From Tractidigestivibacter sp050946515 (GTDB taxonomy: Bacteria; Actinomycetota; Coriobacteriia; Coriobacteriales; Atopobiaceae), in NCBI RefSeq assembly GCF_050946515.1, contig NZ_JBMNUX010000006.1, forward strand, positions 83,291 through 147,290: DNA of 64,000 bases, given 5' to 3'. A program made the translations under genes and the position numbers. This document shows, piece by piece, positions 9,797-18,028 of the stretch. Each line of letters opens with the position of its first letter. Positions within the stretch are counted from its first letter, which is position 1. The notes under the pieces are model-generated. The model made no database searches. It was not told where the DNA came from and saw nothing but the letters and a program-made list of their open reading frames with translations.

Positions 9797-10651
9797 ATGG
9801 CCGAGACCATGACCACTCCCACGGCCACGACGGCCGAAAAGACCGGGCAGGAACCCATCATCTTCCTCGACGACATCTGTGTCACCTTCAAGACCCGCAC
9901 GGGGTCGCTCTTCCACCCGAACCTCGTGCATGCGGTCCAGCATGTCTCGCTCAAGCTCATGCCCGGCGAGGTCATCGGCATCGTCGGCGAGTCAGGCTGC
10001 GGCAAGTCCACCACGGCAAACGTCATGTGCGGGCTTCAGGCTCCCACCTCAGGGCGCGTCTACTTCATGGGCGAGGACGTCACCAAGCGCACCCCCGAGC
10101 TTCGCAAGAAGATCGGCCGCGTCGTCTCTGTCGTGTTCCAGGACCCAGCAACGGCCCTGAACCCGCGCATGATCGTGCACGACCAGCTGCTCGACCCGCT
10201 GCTGGTTCACAAGATCGGCACGCCCGAGGAGAACGAGAAGCGCATCGAGGAGCTCGTGAGCCTCGTCGGCCTTCCGCACTCGGCGCTCCGCGCGCTTCCC
10301 GGGCAGCTCTCCGGCGGCCAGCGCCAGCGCGTCGCAATCGCCCGCGCCATGTCGCTGAACCCGAAGGCGATCATCGCAGACGAGCCCACCTCGGCGCTCG
10401 ACGTTTCCGTCCGCGCCCAGATCCTGAACCTGCTGACCGACCTCAAGCACGACCTTGGCCTGTCCATGATCTTCATCAGCCACGACATCCAGACCGTGCG
10501 CTACATCTCTGACCGCATCATTGTTATGAACCACGGCCAGATCATGGAAGAGGGCCCGGCCAAGCAGGTCTTCGAGCACCCGCAGGACCCCTACACCAAG
10601 ACGCTTCTTGGTGCCGCGCCGTCTTTGCTGCATCCCAACTTGGGACAGTAG
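9797..10651 (+). CDS. ABC transporter ATP-binding protein, DppF type
   Basis: 284 residues. Walker A GESGCGKS is near residue 63, Q-loop VFQDPATALNPRM, signature LSGGQRQRVAIA near 171, Walker B AIIADEPTSALD and the switch His in SHDI. It starts at the base immediately after the stop of the fused permease–ATPase and pairs with that ATPase to power import. The C-terminus lacks the long Cys-containing extension of many OppF proteins. A strong hairpin at 10669–10694 separates it from the catabolic genes. Confidence 0.92.
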   Translation: MAETMTTPTATTAEKTGQEPIIFLDDICVTFKTRTGSLFHPNLVHAVQHVSLKLMPGEVIGIVGESGCGKSTTANVMCGLQAPTSGRVYFMGEDVTKRTPELRKKIGRVVSVVFQDPATALNPRMIVHDQLLDPLLVHKIGTPEENEKRIEELVSLVGLPHSALRALPGQLSGGQRQRVAIARAMSLNPKAIIADEPTSALDVSVRAQILNLLTDLKHDLGLSMIFISHDIQTVRYISDRIIVMNHGQIMEEGPAKQVFEHPQDPYTKTLLGAAPSLLHPNLGQ

Positions 10652-10668
10652 CGGCAATCTCCCCCAGC

Positions 10669-10694
10669 CCCGGGGCGCCTTCTGGCGCCCCGGG
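10669..10694 (+). other. GC-rich intercistronic stem-loop
   Basis: CCCGGGGCGCC (10669–10679) and GGCGCCCCGGG (10684–10694) make a perfect 11-bp stem with a TTCT loop. No T-run follows, so it more likely protects or processes the mRNA between the transporter and catabolic halves of the operon than stops transcription. Confidence 0.6.
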
Positions 10695-10766
10695 CCCCGA
10701 GAGCGCTGGCGCTGCCCTGGCTTCACGGCAATTCAATCGATGCTCCAACAAAAGGAGAAAGTACAC

Positions 10767-11693
10767 ATGTCAGACTTCAAGATCTCTGGAGTCGTACCAC
10801 CTGTCGTCGTCCCCGACACCCCCGACTACAAGCTGGACGTCCCGTCCTTCGAGCGCCTGATCAATCGTCTGATTGACGCTGGCGTCGATGGCCTGTTCTT
10901 CCTGGGCTCCTCGGGCGAGGTCGCGTTCTCCTCCGATGCTCGCCGCGATCACGTGCTGACCGAGGCCGTGCGCATCGTGGACCACCGCGTTCCCGTGCTG
11001 GCGGGCATCATCGACACCGAGACCGAGCGCATGGTCGAGCAGGGCAAGCGCGCCCTGAAGATTGGCGTCGACGCGCTCGTCGCCACCGCCCCGTTCTACG
11101 CTCTGGGCACCCTGCAGGATGTCGAGAACCACTTCCGCATCCTTCACAAGGAGCTCGATGCCCCCATCTTTGCCTATGACATTCCCGTCTGCGTGCATGT
11201 GAAGCTCCCTTGGAAGATGCTCGCCAAGCTCGGCCAGGAGGGCGTGCTCGCCGGCGTTAAGGACTCCTCCGGCGACGACATCGGGTTCCGCTACCTCTGC
11301 GAGGCAAATGCCAAGATGGGTCACCCCATGAGCGTGCTCTCTGGCCATGAGATGGTGGTCGACTGCGCCTATCTCTCTGGCGCTGACGGCTCGGTGCCTG
11401 GCCTTGCGAACGTCGAGCCCTATGGCTACGTCCGCATGTGGAAGGCCGCGCAGGCGGGCGATTGGGAGAGCGCCCGCAAGGAGCAGGAGCGCATCAACGA
11501 GATCAGCCACATCTTCGACGTCACCAAGGGCGTCGCGGGCTACGGCGCGGGCGTCGGCTCGTTCAAGACGGCACTTGCGCTCATGGGCATCTTCTCGTCA
11601 AACACCATGCTTCCGCCCGTGAAGCCTCTGGAGGGCGAGAACGTCGAGGCCATCAAGAAGGTCCTCGTCGACAACGGTCTTCTTGAGTCCTAG
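10767..11693 (+). CDS. nanA: N-acetylneuraminate lyase / dihydrodipicolinate synthase family aldolase
   Basis: 308 residues from ATG 10767, preceded by AAAGGAG. A (beta/alpha)8 class I aldolase: the carboxylate-binding GSSGE motif is near residue 50, the catalytic Tyr in FAYDIP, and the Schiff-base Lys in AGVKDSSGD. DHDPS enzymes usually have GTTGE, while sialic acid lyases have GS[ST]GE, so residue choice and the nanK/nanE neighbours favour cleavage of Neu5Ac to N-acetylmannosamine and pyruvate. An aldolase for another 2-keto-3-deoxy acid cannot be excluded. No sialidase gene is in the window, so free sialic acid may come from other bacteria or a distant gene. Confidence 0.78.
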   Translation: MSDFKISGVVPPVVVPDTPDYKLDVPSFERLINRLIDAGVDGLFFLGSSGEVAFSSDARRDHVLTEAVRIVDHRVPVLAGIIDTETERMVEQGKRALKIGVDALVATAPFYALGTLQDVENHFRILHKELDAPIFAYDIPVCVHVKLPWKMLAKLGQEGVLAGVKDSSGDDIGFRYLCEANAKMGHPMSVLSGHEMVVDCAYLSGADGSVPGLANVEPYGYVRMWKAAQAGDWESARKEQERINEISHIFDVTKGVAGYGAGVGSFKTALALMGIFSSNTMLPPVKPLEGENVEAIKKVLVDNGLLES

Positions 11694-11704
11694 TCAAATG
11701 CTTT

Positions 11705-11728
11705 GCGGCGCGGCGATGGTCGCGCCGC
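11705..11728 (+). other. Stem-loop between the lyase and kinase genes
   Basis: GCGGCGCG (11705–11712) and CGCGCCGC (11721–11728) form an 8-bp stem with an 8-base loop followed only by CTCTT. It could be a weak terminator or an mRNA-stability element inside the operon. Confidence 0.45.
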
Positions 11729-11768
11729 TCTTATAACTCAATTCTCATAGGGAAGGAGAGATGCTTCC

Positions 11769-12737
11769 ATGTCCGATACCAAAAAGCGCATCGTTGCGCT
11801 CGACATCGGAGGCACCAAGATTGCGTCTGCGCTTGTGACCTTGGAGCCCGGCGAGAAGCCCGTCATCGAGTTTGTTGGCAAGGTTCCTACCGAGGCAAAG
11901 AAGGGCGGCGAGAAGGTCCTCGCCAATGCCATCGCCTCGGCAAGGCGCGTCGTGGACGCAGCGGGAGGGACCGTCGACGGAATTGGCGTCTCGTCTGCCG
12001 GAGTCATTGACCCCAAGACCGGCGACGTCACCTATGCCAACGAGATTATGCCTGGATGGGGCGGCACGCATCTGGGAGCCGAGCTTGAGGCCGCCTTTGG
12101 CGTCCCCGCGCGCATCATGAATGACGTGCACGCCCATGCCTTGGGCGAGGCGCGCTGGGGCGGTGGCCGCGAGGCGGGGAGCTGCCTTGTGGTGGCCGTT
12201 GGCACCGGCATCGGCGGCGCCTTCGTTAACAACGGCAAGATCTTGCTGGGGGCCCACAACGAGGCCGGTCACATCGGCCACGTGAGCTGCTCAGACGCAA
12301 TCGGCGTGCCCTGCTCGTGCGGAGCCACCGGCCACCTCGAGCCCATCGCGGCAGGTCCCGGCATCATTGACCGCTACATCGAGCTGGGAGGAAACCCCAG
12401 GGCCGATGACGGGTCCGACGTCGACGGGGCCGTCATTGACCAGCGCGCCGCCGCTGGCGACCAGGCCGCCATTGCGGCCGAAGAGCGCTCTGGCCATGCC
12501 ATCGGCGAGGTCTTGGGCAGCATGTGCAACATGTTCGACCCAGACTGCATCATCTTGTCGGGATCAGTCGCTCAGTGCGGCGATGCGTGGCACAACGCCA
12601 TGAAACGCGGCTGGGACGAGGCCGTCATGCCGCCCGTCGCCTCCACGCCCGTCGTCTCTGGCGAGCTGGGCGGTGACGCCCCTCTCATTGGCGCTGCAGA
12701 AAATGTCGTCTCTTCTGGCTATGCAGAATTCGAGTAG
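11769..12737 (+). CDS. nanK: ROK-family sugar kinase, probable N-acetylmannosamine kinase
   Basis: 322 residues. The phosphate-binding DIGGTKIASALV is at the N-terminus, a second glycine-rich motif is VAVGTGIGGAFVNNGKIL, and the ROK signature with zinc ligands reads EAGHIGHVSC…CSCGATGHLE. The catalytic Asp is in IMNDVHAHALGEA. ROK proteins phosphorylate glucose, ManNAc or allose; sitting between the NanA-type lyase and NanE, this one most likely makes ManNAc-6-phosphate. It has no N-terminal helix-turn-helix, so it is a kinase and not a ROK repressor. ATG follows GGAAGGAGAG. nanE begins 11 bp downstream. Confidence 0.82.
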   Translation: MSDTKKRIVALDIGGTKIASALVTLEPGEKPVIEFVGKVPTEAKKGGEKVLANAIASARRVVDAAGGTVDGIGVSSAGVIDPKTGDVTYANEIMPGWGGTHLGAELEAAFGVPARIMNDVHAHALGEARWGGGREAGSCLVVAVGTGIGGAFVNNGKILLGAHNEAGHIGHVSCSDAIGVPCSCGATGHLEPIAAGPGIIDRYIELGGNPRADDGSDVDGAVIDQRAAAGDQAAIAAEERSGHAIGEVLGSMCNMFDPDCIILSGSVAQCGDAWHNAMKRGWDEAVMPPVASTPVVSGELGGDAPLIGAAENVVSSGYAEFE

Positions 12738-12748
12738 GGGAGCTGTCA

Positions 12749-13438
12749 ATGGATATTTCGCCGCTTGTTCAATCCCTCAAGGGCAAGCTTATCGTGAGCG
12801 TCCAAGCCTATCCGGGGGAGCCGCTTCGCCATCCCGAGACCATGGCGCAGATGGCTCGGGCCTGCGAGCTTGGCGGGGCAGCTGCAATCCGCTGCCAGGG
12901 ACTTTCTGACATCGCCGCCATCAAGGGCCGCGTGGAGATTCCCGTGATCGGCCTTTGGAAGGAAGGCCACGAGGGCGTCTACATCACCCCCACCCTTCGC
13001 CATGCCGTCGCCTGCGTGAACGCCGGCGCTGACGTTGTCGCCATCGACGCAACGGACCGTCCGCGCCCCGACGGGCGAACCTTCGAGCAGACCGTGGCAG
13101 AACTCCGCGCCCAGTGCGACACCCTGGTCATGGCCGACTGCATGACCATCGAGGACATCCGCCGCGGCGTCGCGTGCGGCTGCGACCTGGTGTCCACGAC
13201 CCTCTCGCACAACAAGGCGGCCATCGACACGACGATGGACGAAGGCCCCGACATCGCGCTTCTCCAGCAGGCAACCTCTGAGTTCCCGGGGCTTCCCATC
13301 GTCTGCGAGGGGCACGTTCACACCCCTGCCGACGGCGCCGCCGCCATTGCCGCAGGGGCATGGGCGGTCGTCGTGGGGACGGGCATCACCCATCCCACGA
13401 GCCTCACCAAGTGGTTCAAGGCGGCCATCGAGGGCTAA
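12749..13438 (+). CDS. nanE: N-acetylmannosamine-6-phosphate 2-epimerase
   Basis: 229 residues, the usual NanE length. Conserved blocks are AAIRCQGLSDIAAIK, PVIGLWKEGHEGVYITPTL with the catalytic Lys, DVVAIDATDRPRPDG, VMADCMTIED and CEGHVHTP with the catalytic Glu, then WAVVVGTGITHP. It converts ManNAc-6-P to GlcNAc-6-P in the cytoplasm, the last dedicated step of sialic-acid use. nagA and nagB, needed to reach fructose-6-P, are not in the window. It is the last gene of the run and is followed by a terminator. This is the most diagnostic gene for calling the operon. Confidence 0.93.
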   Translation: MDISPLVQSLKGKLIVSVQAYPGEPLRHPETMAQMARACELGGAAAIRCQGLSDIAAIKGRVEIPVIGLWKEGHEGVYITPTLRHAVACVNAGADVVAIDATDRPRPDGRTFEQTVAELRAQCDTLVMADCMTIEDIRRGVACGCDLVSTTLSHNKAAIDTTMDEGPDIALLQQATSEFPGLPIVCEGHVHTPADGAAAIAAGAWAVVVGTGITHPTSLTKWFKAAIEG

Positions 13439-13462
13439 GGCTGCTCTAACACGTTCTTTCGC

Positions 13463-13499
13463 CGCCGCCGCTTCCTCCCTTGCAGCGGCGGCGTTTCTT
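13463..13499 (+). terminator. Terminator of the nan-type operon
   Basis: CGCCGCCGC (13463–13471) pairs with GCGGCGGCG (13485–13493), followed by TTTCTT. It lies 25 bp past the nanE stop. The next gene is on the opposite strand. Confidence 0.8.
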
Positions 13500-13567
13500 G
13501 TGCTGGCGGTCAATTGGGCGCATGGCAGTCAGCCGGCGTAGTGCTGCGGGTCGCGGAGGAGCCGGGC

Positions 13568-14830
13568 CTACTTCTCGTCGCTTGTGCTCAATAGGGCGTT
13601 TACCAGCTCGTTGTCCTCTGGATCTTGCGAGCCAAGCGGAAGGCCGCAAGCCTCGAAGAAGTGGCTTCCAGCAAACTGGCGCGCGCGGAAGGTATCGTGA
13701 GACCCATCGTCGAGATAGCGCACGCGCGAGAGGCAGTCCGTCGTCGCGCAGTAGAGGACGCCGTTCTTTGCCGCGTAGTTGAGGTACGTCTCGTCAGCAG
13801 ACCAAAGCATCACCCCGGCCATGTTCTCCAGCTCGTATGCCACCGCGTATTCACGCCAAGAAAGACGCCGTATCCTTACGTAGCGATCGAGGAGCGACGC
13901 CATCCTGGTTACGCGCCTGAGGGTGGCGGACGCGTCAATCAGGCGCGCATCTGCCCTTGGGGGAAAGAGCGTGCGCTCGGAGAGGACTTTGATCGCGTGG
14001 TCAAGGTCATCGCCCGTTAGGATCACCGCAGGCACGGAGAGCTTCATCGACTCATCGGGAAAGAGCTCTATGGCAGAGTGCGGGACGATGGTCTCGTCGC
14101 GCTGGGCCGTCCTGAAGACGAGGCTGTCGTGGGCATGCTGGACTCGGCACCCAAGCCCTTGCCGCTTGAACGCCTTTCGCATCGCCGTGGCGCACTCGTT
14201 TATTTTGGCGCGCGTGCCCACCTCGTCGGACCTGGGGCCCAGCTTGAAGAGGTACAGGTCAAAGAGGGGCAGCGGGTCGTCCACGCCTTCTGTCATAGGG
14301 TAGTAGACCGTGCGCTCGCAGAACCGGCGCACGTCGAGCTTGCGTGCCGTGGCGCGGTCATAAAGGTCTACGAGCGCCGTTCCCGCTGCAGGCCCAGAGG
14401 ACGAGCCCTCGCGAATTTCGACGATGCCGTCTGCCACGTACGGGGGGAAGTCTCCCTCGTCCACGCGTACGATGGCAACGCCCTGATCGGAATTTCTCGG
14501 GTCGGGGATGAAGCGAACGTCAAAACGCGGGGCAGGCGAGACGTGACGCCGGCAGAGCTCGCCAATCACTTGGCTGAAGTCCGCGGTCCCCTTGGGGACG
14601 GGCGTCACCGCGCGCGTGTCGTCGGCAATGCCAATCACCAGCCAGCCCCCGCGAGAGTTCGAGAACGATGCGATGATCTTGGGAATCTTGCGGCGGACGC
14701 TCGGCCCAAAGGTCTGCTTGAACTCCAGAGCAAAGCCCTCCTCAAGGTCGGCGAGCTGCGAAAGGTCGTCCCACGTGACCTCTTCGAGCGTCTTTGGCCT
14801 GCCCTGCTCGTCTTGGAATGGGCTGTACAT
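13568..14830 (-). CDS. AlbA_2 (Schlafen-type) putative DNA/RNA-binding protein
   Basis: 420 residues from the ATG at 14830, chosen because AGAAGGGG lies 5 bp upstream; an in-frame ATG at 14857 would add nine residues. The N-terminal 170 residues carry the AlbA_2 pattern: EGFALEFKQTF, ASFSNSRGGWLVIGIADDT, and later YVADGIVEIREGSSS. Such proteins are fused to regulatory or nucleic-acid domains in many bacteria and some are transcription regulators or defence factors. The C-terminal half (FCERTVYYPMTEG onward) matches no family that I recognise. It stands alone between the nan-type operon and a fructosamine-kinase gene. Function unknown. Confidence 0.7.
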   Translation of the reverse strand: MYSPFQDEQGRPKTLEEVTWDDLSQLADLEEGFALEFKQTFGPSVRRKIPKIIASFSNSRGGWLVIGIADDTRAVTPVPKGTADFSQVIGELCRRHVSPAPRFDVRFIPDPRNSDQGVAIVRVDEGDFPPYVADGIVEIREGSSSGPAAGTALVDLYDRATARKLDVRRFCERTVYYPMTEGVDDPLPLFDLYLFKLGPRSDEVGTRAKINECATAMRKAFKRQGLGCRVQHAHDSLVFRTAQRDETIVPHSAIELFPDESMKLSVPAVILTGDDLDHAIKVLSERTLFPPRADARLIDASATLRRVTRMASLLDRYVRIRRLSWREYAVAYELENMAGVMLWSADETYLNYAAKNGVLYCATTDCLSRVRYLDDGSHDTFRARQFAGSHFFEACGLPLGSQDPEDNELVNALLSTSDEK

Positions 14831-14927
14831 GATGACCCCTTCTAAAAGCGGCTGCATCTAGCCTGAGTGTAGCCCACTCTTGTGGCGGTGCCGTAACCGT
14901 TGGGTTTTGTTGTGGTGAGCGTTCCGA

Positions 14928-15788
14928 TCATGCATAGCGCCTGGCCATGCGGAGCGTCTCGGGTATGTAGGCGCCCCCAAACAGCACGCAATGGAGCAGT
15001 AACGGCGCCAGCTGGTGAAGCCCCATGCGCTCGCGCCAGCCATTCGCGAGAGGGGAGGCCTCGTCATATCCCGCGAGCACCTCGTCTAGGAATGGAAACC
15101 CGAAGAGCGCGAGCATTGCGAGGTCTGTCTCGGCATGCCCGCCGTACGCCATGGGGTCGATGAGAGCTCCGCCGGTGGGTCCTGCGCAATAGAGCACGTT
15201 TCCGCCCCACAGGTCTCCGTGCAGGCGCGCGCAGGCTATTGTGGCGGGGTCCTCCTTCATGGCCTGCTCCACAAGCGCAGGCTCTGGCGCGTCGAACGTG
15301 CCGGCAAAGACGCGCGACGCAACGCGCTCGAGAAGCGTCGCGTCCTCTCTCCCAAAGCTTCCCTCGTCCCTCAGGATGCGCACGTAGTACATGATGCGGT
15401 ACTCGGCGAAGAACTCTCCCCACGTCGCCGGCGCGTCCTTGCGGCTTGCGTAGGGCGTGCGTGCGCGACCGGTCCAAAGCCCGCGCCCAAGGCTCTCGCT
15501 GGGGAAGGGCTCGCCGTCGGCGGGAGGCCAGCCCTCAGGAGGGCAGCCGAGCCAGGGGGCGCCCGCGGCGTGCATGTGGGCAAGGCCCGTCCCAATGCGC
15601 CGCGCTGCCTCTGCGCTTGGCGCGACCTCTGTGATGCGCTCCTCGGAGAGCTTCTCGTCTGTGGCGCTTACTACCTTTGCCACGCGGATGCCGCCGTCCT
15701 GCTCGGCGTCGGCGAGCCATTTGAGCCCCGCTGCCTCAAGAAGCAGGCTCGAGCCCCTCTGTCCGCGCCTCTTGGATATCTGCCCCAT
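14928..15788 (-). CDS. Fructosamine/ketosamine-3-kinase family protein
   Basis: 286 residues from the ATG at 15788 (AAAGGAG at 6 bp); an ATG at 15815 with AAAGGGG is almost as good. The phosphotransferase core is clear: ARLHGDLWGGNVLY holds the catalytic Asp, and ALIDPMAYGGHAETDLAMLA holds the metal-binding Asp. The family repairs glycated proteins by phosphorylating ketosamines, or uses low-molecular-weight Amadori compounds. The N-lobe is short: the protein begins close to KRRGQRGSSLLLEAAGLKWL, so the first strands of the usual nucleotide lobe are missing or reduced. It faces rapZ across a divergent promoter region. Confidence 0.83.
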   Translation of the reverse strand: MGQISKRRGQRGSSLLLEAAGLKWLADAEQDGGIRVAKVVSATDEKLSEERITEVAPSAEAARRIGTGLAHMHAAGAPWLGCPPEGWPPADGEPFPSESLGRGLWTGRARTPYASRKDAPATWGEFFAEYRIMYYVRILRDEGSFGREDATLLERVASRVFAGTFDAPEPALVEQAMKEDPATIACARLHGDLWGGNVLYCAGPTGGALIDPMAYGGHAETDLAMLALFGFPFLDEVLAGYDEASPLANGWRERMGLHQLAPLLLHCVLFGGAYIPETLRMARRYA

Positions 15789-15897
15789 GGTTTGCTCCTT
15801 TGCGGTCGTCCCCATGCACGCCCCTTTGGCTCAAGATGGAGCATGCGCGCCTCGCGTCGGGTGTGTTGCGGGAGCCATTATCGTCTGTGCCCGCGGC

Positions 15898-15903
15898 TAT
15901 ACT
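15898..15903 (+). promoter_or_regulatory. Possible -10 element of the rapZ–whiA transcript
   Basis: TATACT lies 30 bp upstream of the rapZ start codon in the 145-bp divergent region. No convincing -35 hexamer is seen at 16–18 bp, so this is a weak call. Confidence 0.35.
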
Positions 15904-15932
15904 AGCTAAAGTATGCGACGCAAGGAGGCGCT

Positions 15933-16859
15933 ATGGCCGGTCACGAGCAACCAAGGACAGGCGAGAAGGCAACATCGGAACGCGTTATTCCCGACATCAT
16001 CATCATTACGGGCATGAGCGGCGCCGGCCGCACTGAGGCCATGCATACCTTCGAGGACCTGGGCTACTACGTGATCGACAACTTGCCGCCGCGCCTGATT
16101 CCCACGATGGCGCAGCTCACGGGCATCAACTCGGGCATCGGCCGCCACCTCGCCATTGTCTGCGACCTGCGCAGCCAAGGTCTTTTTGACGAGATGCTCG
16201 ACGTTCTGGACAGCCTTGGCGACCAGGAGCTCTCCTACAGCCTGCTCTTCTTGGACGCCTCTGACGAGGTGCTGCTGCGCCGTTTCTCCGAGCGCCGCCG
16301 TCGTCACCCGCTGGCCCATGACGGAGAGTCGACGGTATCCGCCATCAAGCGCGAGCGCCAGCAGCTCTCTGAGGTTCGCGAGCGCGCGGACGTGGTCATT
16401 GACACCTCGCACATGCGTACGCAGCGCCTGCGCAAGAAGCTCCTAGAGCACTACTCCGAGCTCTCTGACCAGCAGCTCATGGAGGTCAACGTCTTCTCGT
16501 TCGGCTTCAAGTACGGCATGCCGGTGGAGGCTGACCTTCTCATCGACGTGCGCTTTTTGCCCAACCCGTTCTACGACCCCGAGATGCGCGAGCTTACCGG
16601 GCTAGACGAGAAGGTCTCGTCATTCGTGCTCGATCGCCCCGAAACCAGGAAGTTTCTGAAGGCTTGGCACTCCCTGCTTGACGCTGTCATGCCCGGCTAC
16701 GTTGCAGAGGGCAAGCCGCGCCTCTCCATTGCCGTGGGCTGCACGGGAGGCCAGCATCGCTCGGTGGTCCTGGCAACAGAGACGGCGCACTACCTCGCCT
16801 CCAACGGCTATCAGGTTCGGCTTTCGCACCGCGACCTTCCGCGGGCGAACGCCAGCTAG
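15933..16859 (+). CDS. rapZ: RapZ/YvcJ-family nucleotide-binding protein
   Basis: 308 residues, ATG after AAGGAGG. The P-loop reads GMSGAGRT, with Arg replacing the usual Lys, followed by the family hallmark FEDLGYYVIDNLPP. The C-terminal domain has the RapZ pattern DVRFLPNPFYDPEMRELTG and IAVGCTGGQHRSVVLAE-like. In E. coli RapZ guides RNase E to the GlmZ sRNA in amino-sugar control; in Gram-positives its role is less clear. It is 10 bp upstream of whiA. yvcK, often found between the two, is absent. Confidence 0.95.
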   Translation: MAGHEQPRTGEKATSERVIPDIIIITGMSGAGRTEAMHTFEDLGYYVIDNLPPRLIPTMAQLTGINSGIGRHLAIVCDLRSQGLFDEMLDVLDSLGDQELSYSLLFLDASDEVLLRRFSERRRRHPLAHDGESTVSAIKRERQQLSEVRERADVVIDTSHMRTQRLRKKLLEHYSELSDQQLMEVNVFSFGFKYGMPVEADLLIDVRFLPNPFYDPEMRELTGLDEKVSSFVLDRPETRKFLKAWHSLLDAVMPGYVAEGKPRLSIAVGCTGGQHRSVVLATETAHYLASNGYQVRLSHRDLPRANAS

Positions 16860-16868
16860 GAGAGGGCC

Positions 16869-17831
16869 ATGTCGTTCACGGCGCAGGTGAAAGACGAGCT
16901 TTCGCGCGTCGAGCCGCCTACCCGCGAGGCGGAGCTGGCGCAGCTATCGGCTCTTGTGCGCGTCTGCGGCACCCTGAGCTTCCATGGCTCGGGGCGCTAC
17001 TCAATTCGCATTGCGACAGAGACGGGCGCTGTCGCTCGCACCATCATCAAGCTTACTCACAAGCTCTTCGACCTTGAGACGGCGCTGACCGTTCGCCGCT
17101 CCGTCCTCCATAAGACGAGAAACTACCTAATCGAGATTCCAGAGCAGGAGCGCCTAGCAGACGACCTTGAGGGGCTGGGAATTCTCGTGCCTGGCAGGGG
17201 CATTGCCTCAGGCGTGCCACGCCAGCTCCTGCGCACCGCTGACGGAAGGCGGGCCTTCGTGCGGGGGGCCTTCATGGCGGGCGGCTTCATCGCGGATCCC
17301 AGAGGAGATTTCCACCTTGAGATTGCCGTGACGGGCGAGACCTTTGCCCACGGGCTTGTGGACGTCATGGGCACGTTGGGCGTCTCTGCCCGCCTCAACC
17401 ATAGGCGCGGCTCGTTTGCCATATACCTCAAGAGCTTCGACGACGTGTCTTGCTTGCTAAGCGCTATGGGGGCGCACAGGATGGCTCAGGTTGTCGAGGT
17501 GGCGCGCGTGCGAAAGTCGGTGAAAAACGACGTGAACCGTCGTGTGAACGCCGAGGTCGCAAACCAAGCGCGTTCTTCAAGCGCGGCGGCAGACCAGCTC
17601 GACCTCATCGCGCGAGCAGAGCGCGAGATTGGCCTATCGAAGCTGCCGCCCGCCGTGCGCGAGTTTTGCCGCGTAAGGAAGGCAAACCCAGAGCTCTCCC
17701 TGGGGGCCCTCGGCCAGAAGCTTGATCCGCCTGCCTCAAAATCAGCAATGTACCACAGGCTCCTGCGCCTGCAACAACTAGTCGGTGAAGTTGAGGAAAC
17801 CGGGAACGTTCCCACACAAAAAAAGAAATAA
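16869..17831 (+). CDS. whiA: DNA-binding protein WhiA
   Basis: 320 residues. The N-terminal part resembles LAGLIDADG homing-endonuclease folds without nuclease function (RVCGTLSFHGSGRYSIRIATET), and the C-terminal helix-turn-helix contains SKLPPAVREFCRVRKANPELSLGALGQ and KSAMYHRLLRLQQL. WhiA controls sporulation in Streptomyces and cell division or chromosome segregation in Bacillus. ATG at 16869 follows GGAGAGGG. It ends in a lysine run. gap lies about 200 bp downstream with its own probable promoter. Confidence 0.95.
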   Translation: MSFTAQVKDELSRVEPPTREAELAQLSALVRVCGTLSFHGSGRYSIRIATETGAVARTIIKLTHKLFDLETALTVRRSVLHKTRNYLIEIPEQERLADDLEGLGILVPGRGIASGVPRQLLRTADGRRAFVRGAFMAGGFIADPRGDFHLEIAVTGETFAHGLVDVMGTLGVSARLNHRRGSFAIYLKSFDDVSCLLSAMGAHRMAQVVEVARVRKSVKNDVNRRVNAEVANQARSSSAAADQLDLIARAEREIGLSKLPPAVREFCRVRKANPELSLGALGQKLDPPASKSAMYHRLLRLQQLVGEVEETGNVPTQKKK

Positions 17832-17887
17832 TTCTGCTGATATAAGGGCAGGTAAAGTGGGGTACATACAACAAAGCTGGGAGGAAA

Positions 17888-17916
17888 TTGCCGACAAATT
17901 TGCCAACGACAATTAT
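17888..17916 (+). promoter_or_regulatory. Possible gap promoter
   Basis: TTGCCG (17888–17893) and AATTAT (17911–17916) are 17 bp apart, each matching four of six consensus bases. The AT-rich 195-bp gap between whiA and gap is the natural place for the glycolytic promoter; TAGAAT at 17945 is an alternative -10. Confidence 0.3.
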
Positions 17917-18028
17917 TAAGCCTTCCTGCAGCGCAAACGTGCGCTAGAATAGCCACTAGCAATGTCATTTCGGCGTTGTTACAGGTTAGGTGGGGGGAGG
18001 CCCCATCGACCTCTCGAAAGGAGACAGC

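Noticed and set aside
7529..9943. An 804-codon frame antisense to the permease–ATPase and ATPase genes
   Set aside because: High GC makes long antisense frames common. Its translation is a low-complexity shadow (Asp/Gly/His/Val rich) of secure genes on the other strand.
11769..12737. The ROK protein as a transcriptional repressor
   Set aside because: It starts directly with the phosphate-binding loop and has no N-terminal helix-turn-helix, so it is a kinase.
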